Shown piece after piece: positions 7,692 through 15,743 of a DNA stretch of 45,697 nucleotides; the stretch's first letter is position 1; each line of letters opens with the position of its first letter. Source of the DNA: Rubrivivax sp. A210 (lineage in GTDB: Bacteria; Pseudomonadota; Gammaproteobacteria; Burkholderiales; Burkholderiaceae_C); the NCBI RefSeq assembly GCF_904426505.1, contig NZ_CAJGBN010000018.1, forward strand, positions 1-45,697, in the 5' to 3' direction. The position numbers and the translations under genes are program-made. Below the pieces are notes generated by a model that saw only the letters and a program-made list of their open reading frames with translations, did no database searches and had not been told where the DNA came from.

Positions 7692-7730
7692 GTGTGCGGC
7701 TACCTTCAGCAGCTCAGACGGGAGGCAGCG

Positions 7731-8564
7731 ATGGCGTTCGATGAGGGCTGGATCACGAGGCCGGACGGAACGGTCCACGTCGCCGTGGTCGATAGCGAAA
7801 CCACCGGGCTCGATACTGAAGCTGACGAGGTGATCGGACTTGGCATCTTGTGCGTACGAGTGGACCGGCACCGGGGGCGGATGCTCGGCGTGGTGGGTTC
7901 CGCCTTCGAGTGGCAGGAGCCCAAGGTGTACACGGAGGCGGCGCAGACTCTCACGCAGATTCCCCCTCGCAGCTTGGCAGGCCGCCGCATCGATCGGTCG
8001 AAGATCGATGCGCTGCTGGCGCAGACGGACCTCGTCGTCGCACATAACGCCGCCTTCAAGCGGCCGTTCCTGGAGCCGCTCTTGCCTGCGCTTTCAACGC
8101 TGCGCTGGGCATGTTCCCTGGCCGACATCGACTGGCAGGTAGGCCAGGGCGTCCCGCATCCCTCGATCGACATGCTGCTGAAAATCTACTCGATGGGGCC
8201 CACCGACAAGACGCCAGAGGGCGACTGCCACGCGCTGGTGAGAATCCTGACCCAGCCGCTGCCGCTGCCGCAGTCGTCGGAGACGGGCTTTCACAGGCTA
8301 ATCGTGGAGTCGGCGCGGGTTACGGTCGAGTGCGTGATCCCCGATAGTGAACAGGTTGCACAGGCAGGGCTGGAGGCGCTTGGGTTTGGGCGGCAGGGCA
8401 GCCGCTGGTTTGCGGGACGGGAGGACGCCGCTGGAGCACATGCTCTGGAGATGCGGGTGATCGACCTTGCTGCAGGCAACCCAGCCTTCGCGCAACTGAA
8501 GATGTGGCGGGTCGATGCGATCAGCCGGCACGGTTATCCCGTGGCAATGTCGCCGCCGCCTTGA
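7731..8564 (+). CDS. DEDD 3'-5' exonuclease-fold protein, active site altered
   Basis: A 277-residue protein with an N-terminal exonuclease fold. Exo I is VAVVDSETTGLD, keeping both acidic residues. Exo II reads VVAHNAAFKRPFLE, where a lysine replaces the aspartate normally in HNAxFD. The following ACSLADIDW matches relatives. Exo III reads KTPEGDCHALV, where the usual HRAxxDC histidine seems replaced while the aspartate remains. About 110 C-terminal residues are outside the fold and not recognised. Start ATG 7731 follows GGGAGG. An island palindrome lies just upstream, linking it to the WYL group. Activity may be lost or changed; a nucleic-acid-binding role is possible. Confidence 0.8.
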   Translation: MAFDEGWITRPDGTVHVAVVDSETTGLDTEADEVIGLGILCVRVDRHRGRMLGVVGSAFEWQEPKVYTEAAQTLTQIPPRSLAGRRIDRSKIDALLAQTDLVVAHNAAFKRPFLEPLLPALSTLRWACSLADIDWQVGQGVPHPSIDMLLKIYSMGPTDKTPEGDCHALVRILTQPLPLPQSSETGFHRLIVESARVTVECVIPDSEQVAQAGLEALGFGRQGSRWFAGREDAAGAHALEMRVIDLAAGNPAFAQLKMWRVDAISRHGYPVAMSPPP

Positions 8565-8792
8565 CTTGGGAGAACTGCCCTTGTTGCTGGAAGAGGCGGC
8601 TTTACACTGGACCGACCGTGCGTGGGCATTCAGATTGCACTTTTGGGTCATCCGCCGCAGAGCTGCAGGCCTCAGGAATCCGACGCCAGGCCCGCGACGA
8701 AGCAGCCGCCGCCGCGCTTCCAAGATGCCCGGCACTGTCGCTCGGACCTCCATGCGGGTGGCGGCAGGCGAAGGGGCAGAAGGTGGTTGTCC

Positions 8793-9974
8793 GTGAATAG
8801 ACGGCTGACGCTCGGTTTGGCCCTTGCGCTCGCCTTCGCAGGCACGGCACTCCCGGCGCGCGCACAAGCCGCGCCGATGGTGGTGGAGGTCGCCGCATCT
8901 GCCCACGTGCTCCTGCTTCTCACGGACGGCACCCTGGTGGCGCTCGGCGAGAACCGTTCCGGGCAGTTGGGCCGGCCCAAGGCGATCCGTCGTTTCTTTC
9001 CGGCCGAGCGCGTCCCCCTACCCGCCAAGGCGGTGCAGGTCGCCGCCGGTGAGGACACCTCCTTCGCGCTGCTCGACGACGGCACGGTCTGGGCGTGGGG
9101 GCGCGGCTACTCCGGAACCCTGGGAGTTGACCTGAAAGGCGCGATCGAGCGGCACACCCCGGAAGTGATCCCGAACCTGCAGGGTGTCTCACAGATCGTG
9201 GCCAACGGCAACACGGTGATGGCCCTCATGGCCGACGGCAGCGTGCGCGCCTGGGGCGCGCTCCCGGCGTTCCTGACCGGAGGCCGCGAGGTGCACCCCG
9301 GGGTGACGCAGCCGCTGCCGCTGGCGGGCCTTGAGAACGTAGCCCGCGTGGCCGGCAGCCCTTCGCTTGGCTTCGCACTGACCAGGGACGGCCGGGTATT
9401 CAGCTGGGGGGTCAACGACCGCGGGCAGCTGGGGCTCGGGCACCAGACGCGGGAGCCGCAGCGGCCCACGGAACTGCCGACACTGAAGGAAGTTGTGTCG
9501 ATCGCGACGGTGGCCGGCGCGGCCGTCGCTGTCACGCGCGATGGAAAGGCGTGGTCCTGGGGGCACAACGGGCAGGCCGGCCTCGGCAACGGACTACACG
9601 GTGACACCGGCGACCCCGGACAGCCGGCTCCGCGACCGGTCAAGGGCATCAGTGACGCGATCGAAGTCAAGGCTGGGAGTTACGGCCGCCACTTGATCGT
9701 CCGCCGGCGAAACGGCACGCTGATCGGCTGGGGCAACAGCGACTGGGGGCAACTCGGCGCCGGCATCTCCGGGGACCACCAGCCCACGCCCAAGCCGATC
9801 AAACTCCCGGAGGTCGAGGCTTACTGGCTTGGAGGCAACTTCTCGTTTGCCCGGACGAAGGACGGCGCGTTGTGGTTCTGGGGGGAGCAGTCTGGCGCGC
9901 AGGGCCTGCTTGGTGTGAAAGGGAGCCAGCGCGTGCCGGCAAAGGTGCCCTGGGAAAGGGCGCTGCCCCAGTGA
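8793..9974 (+). CDS. Exported RCC1-repeat beta-propeller protein
   Basis: About 393 residues. GTG 8793 gives (V)NRRLTLGLALALAFAGTAL and a signal-peptidase site after ARAQA. The rest is a run of RCC1-type repeats of about 50-60 residues, each with a core such as VLLLLTDGTLVALGENRSGQ, TSFALLDDGTVWAWGRG, FALTRDGRVFSWGVNDRGQL or KAWSWGHNGQAGLG, enough for a seven-bladed propeller. Bacterial RCC1 proteins are mostly uncharacterised binding scaffolds; this one should be periplasmic or secreted. AAGGTGG lies upstream of the GTG. It is not linked to the island palindrome set and is followed by 760 bases without a gene. Confidence 0.85.
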   Translation: MNRRLTLGLALALAFAGTALPARAQAAPMVVEVAASAHVLLLLTDGTLVALGENRSGQLGRPKAIRRFFPAERVPLPAKAVQVAAGEDTSFALLDDGTVWAWGRGYSGTLGVDLKGAIERHTPEVIPNLQGVSQIVANGNTVMALMADGSVRAWGALPAFLTGGREVHPGVTQPLPLAGLENVARVAGSPSLGFALTRDGRVFSWGVNDRGQLGLGHQTREPQRPTELPTLKEVVSIATVAGAAVAVTRDGKAWSWGHNGQAGLGNGLHGDTGDPGQPAPRPVKGISDAIEVKAGSYGRHLIVRRRNGTLIGWGNSDWGQLGAGISGDHQPTPKPIKLPEVEAYWLGGNFSFARTKDGALWFWGEQSGAQGLLGVKGSQRVPAKVPWERALPQ

Positions 9975-10295
9975 TCGCCTTTGCGCGCCGACCTCAAAGT
10001 GAGTCACGGCGCCGGCGACCCGATGAGCTACCTGCGAACGTTCCATGGTCAGTACTGCCGCGCCGGGAACGGCGAAGGACCTGGCTCACTCGATAGCTGG
10101 CAGACGCTGCCCAAGTGGCTCAATCCAGTGTCGGCACCGACAGCAGGTCAGGCTTTGCAGGGCATTCGACGGGAGTCGGACGCCCAGTTCCTGCTTTCCT
10201 TGGGCCTGGCCGGAAGATGGGCTGGCGGACAGCTTCCGGGCAGGCCACTCGCTGCCTCGAAGTTCTCTTGGCGACCCAAACCCGCCCGTCAGGCT

Positions 10296-10484
10296 TCTCC
10301 AAAGCTGCCCGACGCTCGGACCGAACTCTCTCGGGTTCTGCGTCTACGAAGCAGTCGTTCGTGGCCACCGGGGCCCGGCCACAACCGGCCCTTGGTGATC
10401 CGCTCAGAGTTTCCCCCGCTGGCCCGACTTGGATGACTGGTTTACGGCGGCCAACTTGAAGTCCGCTTTGGCTCGTCGCGGCCA
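10296..10484 (+). repeat. Dispersed composite repeat, copy A
   Basis: Bases 10431-10484 (starting TGGATGACTGGTTTACGGCG) are nearly identical to the reverse complement of 36502-36555. The part before it, including GTCTACGAAGCAGTCGTTCG, matches the reverse complement of 26620-26690, and GACCCAAACCCGCCCGTC recalls 11660-11680. Non-coding, function unknown. Confidence 0.7.
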
Positions 10485-10512
10485 CCAAACGCATCAGGAC
10501 GCACCGTCGACG

Positions 10513-10562
10513 CACTGGGTCTTGTTCGGAATCTGGATAGCCATCGAGCAAGCCTGCGGCTA
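10513..10562 (+). repeat. Short dispersed repeat, copy 1
   Basis: TTGTTCGGAATCTGGATAGC followed by CATCGAGCAA and a GCGGCTAACGT-like end recurs at 15565-15612 with few differences. Both copies sit upstream of genes for exported proteins. Confidence 0.6.
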
Positions 10563-10737
10563 ACGTGAAGGGGCGAGGCTGATCGCTGGCTCCGATGCGT
10601 ACAAGTTGGGAACAATATGCTGTATTACGTTAAGGACCTTCGCTCCAAACCTTGTTCCAGGATGCAATAGTTTGGGCCGCGATGAAATAGTTAGTTTGGC
10701 AATTCAGAGTCACTGTTTATTTTGGGAAGAGGTGAAT

Positions 10738-11211
10738 ATGTTCAAGAACGTCGCCCTGAGCCTGTCCTTTTGCTTGCCACTTATGGCCGGTGCCAACGAC
10801 CTGTCGCTATCTTGTGACGGTAAGGGCTCCGTAACAGCTACGCAAACGACAACGGTCAACCAGTATCAGTCCGGTAAAGCGGGGCACAACCAGACGGGCG
10901 TTGCCACGACACCGACGCGCCGCCCGTTCTCCGGTACCGGTGTAATTGAAATCAAGACGGGCACGGCACGCATGCGTGTTCCGGACCCGATGATTCCGGC
11001 CTTGATGAGTGGTGACACTGACGGGTGGTACCCCATCGAAAATCTGGGAATGAACGACAAGGAAATCACCGGCGTCGTGCACATCAACTTTCTCAGTCAG
11101 CCCAAATTTCGCATTGATCGCATGACCGGCAAACTGTCATTGAGCGGTGGAGCGGGAGATTTTACTGGCGACTGCAATGCAATAGATCCAAATGCCAAAG
11201 CCAAGTTTTGA
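10738..11211 (+). CDS. Exported protein of unknown function, 157 residues
   Basis: Start ATG 10738 is preceded by AGAGGTG. The N-terminus MFKNVALSLSFCLPLMAGAN is a good secretion signal, followed by a mature domain with CDGKGSVTA and TTTVNQYQSGKAG, a serine/threonine/glycine-rich stretch, ITGVVHINFLSQPKFRIDR and a C-terminal FTGDCNAID. Two cysteines in the mature part may pair. I do not recognise a family. Codon use is less GC-biased than in the neighbours, and the upstream DNA is AT-rich, so the gene may have arrived by transfer. It stands alone between repeat-bearing stretches. Confidence 0.75.
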   Translation: MFKNVALSLSFCLPLMAGANDLSLSCDGKGSVTATQTTTVNQYQSGKAGHNQTGVATTPTRRPFSGTGVIEIKTGTARMRVPDPMIPALMSGDTDGWYPIENLGMNDKEITGVVHINFLSQPKFRIDRMTGKLSLSGGAGDFTGDCNAIDPNAKAKF

Positions 11212-11261
11212 ACACAACCCATCAGGCAACAAATCATTGAATCTCAAGCTGCATATTTGAC

Positions 11262-11398
11262 CCGGGGGAGGACCGGCCGTACATCCTGCGTCGCAGGTAG
11301 GCCAGTTCGACCTTCGTCTTGTCGATAGTCAACTGCGCGATCTTCGAAGCCTCGTGGGAGCGCCGGATCTTGCCGCTCAATGCAGCGTTATTGGCCCG
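11262..11398 (-). pseudogene. IS66 tnpC remnant (N-terminal fragment)
   Basis: The minus strand reads NNAALSGKIRRSHEA, then KIAQLTIDKTKVELAYLRRR and YGRSS, which aligns block by block with residues near the N-terminus of the intact TnpC at 1-1570 (NNAALSGEVKRSHEA, KIAQLTIDKMKVELTYLRR, YGRSS). Both flanks diverge and no other part of the element is present. It is therefore a relic of an older insertion of a related IS66. Confidence 0.8.
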
Positions 11399-11539
11399 CG
11401 CGGCGGTGGGCAATGTCAGCTCTGAGCATCCCAAGCCCGCGCGCGGACCCGGTGTTCATGAAGGAACTACAGTTTTTCGTTATGAAGCCCGTGTTCGTTA
11501 TTTCTGTTCCTTGAGAGGCTGTCGACCCGATGAACTGAT

Positions 11540-11695
11540 TGACGGCTATGGGTCGACCATTGCCGAGCGCGGACGTCGGCTGTCCGGTGGCTCAACTTGG
11601 GGGTCAGCTTTCCGGCGGTGAGATCGCGCGCCCGACTGGCGCTGGCCGACCCTATACGCGCCCGTCGGGCTCCCCAAGCTGTCCGACGGCAAACG
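11540..11695 (+). repeat. Dispersed composite repeat, copy C
   Basis: From about CTATGGGTCGACCATTGCCG to the AAGCTGTCCGACGG region it matches the reverse complement of 26680-26815, including the core GGGGGTCAGCTTTCCGGCGG. It is about 150 bases long, imperfect, and shows no coding capacity. Confidence 0.7.
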
Positions 11696-11861
11696 GCACT
11701 GGCATTGACACGCCGTCGCGCGCAGGCGATTTCTCGCGTTCATGGCTTGGGTCGTGGTCGGCGGCCACAGCCTCTATCATCCCCGCGTGCCATGACGGGG
11801 CTTTAGACCGCTGGCGGATGTAGCGACGCCGCACCATGTCAGCGGCAATCCAGGGGGAACC

Positions 11862-13301
11862 GTGAGTCTTCCGGCAAAGAGACCCAGGTCGCGCACGACC
11901 GAAGCGCTCGTCACAGCACAGTTGCCGGCACAGTCGCACGGACGACCTCACGCCGAGCGCCGTGCCGCCGGCAAGGCCCTGCGACAGACTTGCCCGCGCA
12001 GCGACGTCGCGGCCTGGAAGCCCGCTGAGCAACGGGCGGATCCGGTGGACCTGCTGATCGCTAACTCGGCCGGGCGTCTGCCTGAGCTGGTGCCGATACG
12101 CTACGGCCGAATGATGTCTAGCCCGTTCGCCTTTTACCGGGGCGCAGCCGCAGTGATGGCGCACGACCTGTCTTTCACGGCCAACACCGGCATGAACGTG
12201 GTGGCTTGTGGTGATTGCCACCTGGTCAATTTCGGCGGCTTCGCCACGCCCGAGCGCCAACTGGTGTTCGACATCAATGACTTCGATGAGGCGTCGGTGG
12301 CGCCCTGGGAGTGGGACCTGCGGCGTCTGGCCGCGAGCTTCGTCATCGCCGGCCGCGCCAACGGCTCCAAAGCAGCCGACTGCCGGCAAGCCGCCTGGCA
12401 GGCCGTGCGCAGCTACCGCGAGAACATGACGCGCTACGCTGAGATGCCGGTGCTCGATGCCTACTACGAGACCATCGACTTGTCCAAGCTGGTAGCAGCC
12501 GGCACCGATGACGAACTCAAGCGGCTGAACCAGAAGCGCATCCGCAAGGCGCTGGCGGAAAGCGCCCACATCAAGGAGTTCACCAAGCTGGCCTGTCAGC
12601 AGGGTGAACAGCCGCGCATCCGCGACGAGCCGCCACTGATCTTCCACAACGCCGACATGCAGCAGCAGGCGGCCATGCACGCTGTTGCCGAGAGGATGGT
12701 GGCCGACTACGTGGCGTCGCTGGCACCCGAGCGACGCATCCTGATGCAGCGCTACCGCTTCGCCGACGTGGCGATGAAGGTGGTCGGCGTGGGCAGCGTG
12801 GGCACCTATTGCGGCGTGGCCTTGTTCGTCTCAGGCAACGGCGACCCGCTGTTCCTGCAATTCAAGGAGGCACGCCCCTCGGTGCTGGAGCCTTACTGCG
12901 GCCGGGCGCCGTTCAAGCACCATGGCGAACGGGTGGTGTTCGGGCAGCGGCTGATGCAAGCTGCTGCCGACGCCTTCCTGGGCTGGACCACCGGCACGCG
13001 CCAGCAGCAACGGCACTACTACGTCCGGCAACTGCGCGATGCCAAGATCAAGCCGATGGTCGAACTGATGAACCCCGCGAACCTGATCGACTATGCGCAG
13101 TCTTGCGGCTGGGCGCTGGCGCGGGCCCACAAGCGTTCGGGGGACGCGGTCGTGCTGTCGGCCTACATGGGCAGCAGCGCGGTCTTCGAGGACGCGATGG
13201 CCAACTTCGCGGTTCGCTACGCCGATCAGAATGAACGCGACCATGCGGCCTTGGTGGCGGCCGTGCGTGCGGGCCGGATCGAAGCGCGCGTCGGCATCTA
13301 G
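11862..13301 (+). CDS. DUF2252 family protein
   Basis: A 479-residue cytoplasmic protein of the DUF2252 family, whose fold is related to aminoglycoside phosphotransferases and protein kinases; no reaction is established. Family blocks are present: YGRMMSSPFAFYRGAAAVM, VVACGDCHLVNFGGFATPE, FDINDFDEASVAPWEWDLRR with LAASFVIAGR, VGVGSVGTYCGVALF, and a C-terminal LARAHKRSGDA segment. The start is GTG 11862, preceded by AGGGGGAACC. Length is normal for the family. It is followed 16 bases later by a methyltransferase fragment, which was probably not part of an original operon. Confidence 0.9.
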   Translation: MSLPAKRPRSRTTEALVTAQLPAQSHGRPHAERRAAGKALRQTCPRSDVAAWKPAEQRADPVDLLIANSAGRLPELVPIRYGRMMSSPFAFYRGAAAVMAHDLSFTANTGMNVVACGDCHLVNFGGFATPERQLVFDINDFDEASVAPWEWDLRRLAASFVIAGRANGSKAADCRQAAWQAVRSYRENMTRYAEMPVLDAYYETIDLSKLVAAGTDDELKRLNQKRIRKALAESAHIKEFTKLACQQGEQPRIRDEPPLIFHNADMQQQAAMHAVAERMVADYVASLAPERRILMQRYRFADVAMKVVGVGSVGTYCGVALFVSGNGDPLFLQFKEARPSVLEPYCGRAPFKHHGERVVFGQRLMQAAADAFLGWTTGTRQQQRHYYVRQLRDAKIKPMVELMNPANLIDYAQSCGWALARAHKRSGDAVVLSAYMGSSAVFEDAMANFAVRYADQNERDHAALVAAVRAGRIEARVGI

Positions 13302-13317
13302 TCAGCTGCGCTGCGCC

Positions 13318-13710
13318 ATGCCGGTGCTGGGCTTCATCGCCAAGGGCCTCGATGTGCACATCGTCGCCGTCGACTTCCTGCCCGACCTCCTCGACGTACT
13401 GAGATCGCGCGCTGCACGTGCAGGTGTTGCCGATCGCATCGAAGCCGTGAACGCATCGATGGGCGCGCTGCCCATCGAGCCCGGCAGCCTGGATGCGATT
13501 TGGTCGGAGGGCGCGATCTACAACCTTGGATTCGAGAACGGTGTCAGGCAGTGGCGCCGGCTCCTGAAGCCGGGTGGCATCCTTGCCGTCTCGGAGCTGA
13601 CCTGGCTGACGGCCAGCCGGCCTGCCGAGCTCGAGGAGCACTGGCACGCGCAGTACGCGGAAGTCGGGACGGCCTCATCCAAATTGGCCGTGTTCGAGCG
13701 CAAAGGCTAG
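13318..13710 (+). pseudogene. SAM-dependent methyltransferase fragment, both ends missing
   Basis: The 130-residue frame covers the middle of a class I methyltransferase: VHIVAVDFLPDLLDVL (strand 2, acidic ribose-binding region), RIEAVNASMGALPIEPGSLD, IWSEGAIYNLGFENG and WRRLLKPGGILAVSELTWLT. The glycine-rich motif I that should precede it is absent. The C-terminal 90 or so residues of relatives are also missing after SSKLAVFERKG. The cofactor pocket is therefore incomplete and the gene is most likely a relic. The start ATG 13318 is only nominal. Confidence 0.75.
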
Positions 13711-13746
13711 CGACCGGCAAGGCGTGTCGTTGAAGGGCGTGCAGGC

Positions 13747-13773
13747 GACGAGGCCGTCGCGCGGCCTCCTCGT
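13747..13773. terminator. Stem-loop after methyltransferase relic
   Basis: GACGAGGCCG and CGGCCTCCTCGTC form a GC-rich stem with one bulge around a short loop, between the methyltransferase relic and the LprI-type gene. No T-run follows directly (TTTT only at 13786-13789), so intrinsic termination is uncertain. Confidence 0.35.
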
Positions 13774-13830
13774 CCTGTAGTCAGCTTTTGTCCTACATTG
13801 GCCCCTACGTCATCGCGGGAGCCGCAAACG

Positions 13831-14475
13831 ATGAGCCGGAGCACCCTGTCCGTTCTGGTTTTCATGGCCTTTGTTGCCGGTGCACCCCTGTCGGCGCGAG
13901 CCGAAGGTCCCACCTTCCACTGCGGCAAGGTGCAAGCCGACGTCGAGAAGCTGATCTGCAACGACGCAGCGCTGGCGTCGCTGGACCGAAAGCTCGACGC
14001 GGTCTACAAGTCGGCACTGGCCAAGGCCCAGGGTCCTATGGCGCGCCGGCTGCGCGAGGAACAGCGCGGCTGGGTCAAGGGCCGCAACGATTGCTGGAAG
14101 GCCAATGGGCAGGAGACCTGGATCACAGCCACCTGGACCGTCAACACCGTGCGGGGCTGCGTCGATGCGCAATACCGGCTGCGCAGCGCCGAGCTGCAGG
14201 CGGTCTGGCGGCTGCAGCCACCCCGTACGGTGACCTACGCCTGCCAGAACGAGGCGGCCAACGAGGTGGTGGCGAACTTCTTCGACACCGACCCCGCGAC
14301 GCTCAGGCTGGAGCGCGGTGACCGCAGCACGACGCTGTGGCGGGTGGGCGACGCCGCTGCCGGAAAGTACGAAGGGCAGAACGTCAGCGTGGTGCAGCAG
14401 GGCGAGGTGTTGGCGCTCAGCCGCCTGGACACGGACACGGGCAAGACCCAGGACCTGAATTGCAAGGCGAAATAG
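13831..14475 (+). CDS. Periplasmic lysozyme inhibitor, LprI-MliC fusion
   Basis: A 214-residue exported protein. The signal peptide MSRSTLSVLVFMAFVAG ends after ARA. Residues of about 25-110 form an LprI-type (DUF1311) domain: FHCGKVQADVEKLICNDAAL, LDRKLDAVYKSAL and ARRLREEQRGWVKGRNDCW. The rest resembles an MliC domain: VTYACQNEAANEVV, ATLRLERGDRSTTLWRV, AAAGKYEGQNVSVVQQGE and a final C. Both domain types inhibit C-type lysozyme in other bacteria, so the product probably protects peptidoglycan. ATG 13831 was chosen because GGGAG lies 9 bases upstream and the signal peptide begins there. Confidence 0.85.
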   Translation: MSRSTLSVLVFMAFVAGAPLSARAEGPTFHCGKVQADVEKLICNDAALASLDRKLDAVYKSALAKAQGPMARRLREEQRGWVKGRNDCWKANGQETWITATWTVNTVRGCVDAQYRLRSAELQAVWRLQPPRTVTYACQNEAANEVVANFFDTDPATLRLERGDRSTTLWRVGDAAAGKYEGQNVSVVQQGEVLALSRLDTDTGKTQDLNCKAK

Positions 14476-14510
14476 CGCCGCGCCAGACGCTGCGGCGGGG
14501 TGCCAGGTAG

Positions 14511-15488
14511 ATGCCAACGGATCTCATGTTCACAGCCAACGCGGCGCCGCACTGGTCACGTCAGTTCCGCTCTGACGACCTGGGGGAAGTCCGGGCCCTC
14601 ATCGGCAACAAGGATGGCCCGCACTCGCGCGTGGTGCACGGGGACCGGCCGCTGGGCTACGCCATGTACCAGGTCAGCGCGCACCACACGAATCTGGGCG
14701 GATCCGAGTCAGCGGTGTCGCAGGTTGTTCGCGGCCACGTGCATGGCTGGGTGCTTCATCTGGCCTTGCCGCCGGGAACGGTGCTGCGCAGCGGACTGCG
14801 GACTTCTGCCCACAGCGGGCCGAACACGGCGGTGCTGATCCCGCCCGGGTGGGCGTTCACGCGCATCAGCCCGCCTGGTGCCCTGTTCGCGGCGGAAGTC
14901 GACGCGCACGCGCTGATGGGCGAGTTGCAGGCTCGAAGACCCGATGAGGTCCATCGGAACCTCAGGCGCATGGCCATGCCAGAGTTGGCCACCGGCGAGC
15001 GCAGGGGGCTGCTGGCTGCCGCCTCGGAATTGGTCCTGGCCACCGAGCCTGGCAGCGACGATCGGCAACAGGCCTCGGCAGAAGGGCGATTCATCGAGCG
15101 CATGGTCGACCTCGTGCTGCGCGACGCCGTGACCCGACGCCCTGGTGAACTTGCATTGGAGCGCGCACGGAACCTGGAGGCCTGGATCGATGCCCACCTC
15201 GGCGAGCCGATCACCATGGGGGCCCTGTGCCAGGTCGCCGGTGTCGGCGAGCGCTGCCTGCAGAAGTCTTTCCTGTACCGGCGCGGGATTTCTCCGATGC
15301 GTTTCGTCGCCGAGCGTCGACTGCTGGCAGCCCATCAATGGCTGGCCGACGCCTCGCATGCAGCGACGGTGACCGAGGCCGGATTGCGCTTCGGCTTTCC
15401 CCACCTGGGCCGCTTCTCGGTGTCCTATCGCCAGGCGATCGGCGAGTCGCCGTCGCAGACGCTGGCGGCGGCCAAGCGAAGGGCTTGA
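14511..15488 (+). CDS. AraC-family transcriptional regulator
   Basis: A 325-residue regulator. The N-terminal 190 residues form a cupin-like sensing region of the AraC-binding-domain-2 type (HHTNLGGSESAVSQVVRGHV, VLIPPGWAFTRISPPG). The C-terminal 100 residues hold two helix-turn-helix units: ITMGALCQVAGVGERCLQKS with FLYRRGISPMRFVAERRLLA, then TVTEAGLRFGFPHLGRFSVS YRQAIGESPSQTL. The ligand is unknown. It follows the LprI-MliC gene by 35 bases on the same strand, and repeat DNA separates it from the M13 peptidase cluster downstream. Either neighbour could be its target; no operator is evident. Confidence 0.9.
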   Translation: MPTDLMFTANAAPHWSRQFRSDDLGEVRALIGNKDGPHSRVVHGDRPLGYAMYQVSAHHTNLGGSESAVSQVVRGHVHGWVLHLALPPGTVLRSGLRTSAHSGPNTAVLIPPGWAFTRISPPGALFAAEVDAHALMGELQARRPDEVHRNLRRMAMPELATGERRGLLAAASELVLATEPGSDDRQQASAEGRFIERMVDLVLRDAVTRRPGELALERARNLEAWIDAHLGEPITMGALCQVAGVGERCLQKSFLYRRGISPMRFVAERRLLAAHQWLADASHAATVTEAGLRFGFPHLGRFSVSYRQAIGESPSQTLAAAKRRA

Positions 15489-15564
15489 GCCTGGTCGGAG
15501 ACGGCACGGGCGGATCTGCGCGTGCGCGTCCTCGGCTTGCGGTCGATGCTCGGAGAAGCCATCG

Positions 15565-15612
15565 TTGTTCGGAATTGGGATAGCCATCCAGCAATCTGCC
15601 GGCTAGCGTCGC
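15565..15612 (+). repeat. Short dispersed repeat, copy 2
   Basis: TTGTTCGGAATTGGGATAGC with CATCCAGCAA and GGCTAGCGT matches 10513-10562. It lies in the 255-base gap before the M13 peptidase gene. The remainder of that gap shows no gene. Confidence 0.6.
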
Positions 15613-15743
15613 GGGCCGGCCGAATGTCGCCTTGGCCTTGCGGGACGACTCCAAGGACGGCACAGCAGGCGTCGCCGTTGGCCTCAGTGCGGGTCCGACA
15701 GGGCTGGACGACCGGGCAACTTCAACCACGGAAGCGAAGACAC

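Larger units (their letters stand above)
7278..7730. other. Divergent intergenic region between DUF5131 and exonuclease-like genes
   Basis: A 453-base control region with no supported gene. It holds exact palindromes at 7387-7403 (nearer the minus-strand operon) and 7675-7691 (nearer the plus-strand gene), and a one-mismatch copy at 7629-7645. The frames reading through it in both directions give low-complexity products only. Confidence 0.6.
9975..10737. other. Long gene-free stretch with dispersed repeat and AT-richer tail
   Basis: No coding frame here resembles a protein. Bases 10296-10484 form a composite repeat with relatives at 11540-11695, 26615-26815 and 36502-36633. Bases 10513-10562 match 15565-15612. 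The last 140 bases before 10738 are clearly richer in A and T than the surroundings and probably carry the promoter of the next gene. Confidence 0.6.
11212..11861. other. Gene-free stretch with IS66 remnant and dispersed repeat
   Basis: This 650-base interval holds a decayed piece of an IS66 tnpC (11262-11398) and a copy of the composite repeat (11540-11695). It also contains the leader of the DUF2252 gene, with AGGGGG before its GTG start. No intact gene is supported. Confidence 0.6.

Noticed and set aside
10513..10562. Resemblance of the TTGTTCGG...GCTAACG repeat to an integron attC site
   Set aside because: The paired core sites with inverted arms and extrahelical-base layout of attC are not present, and no integron integrase is nearby.
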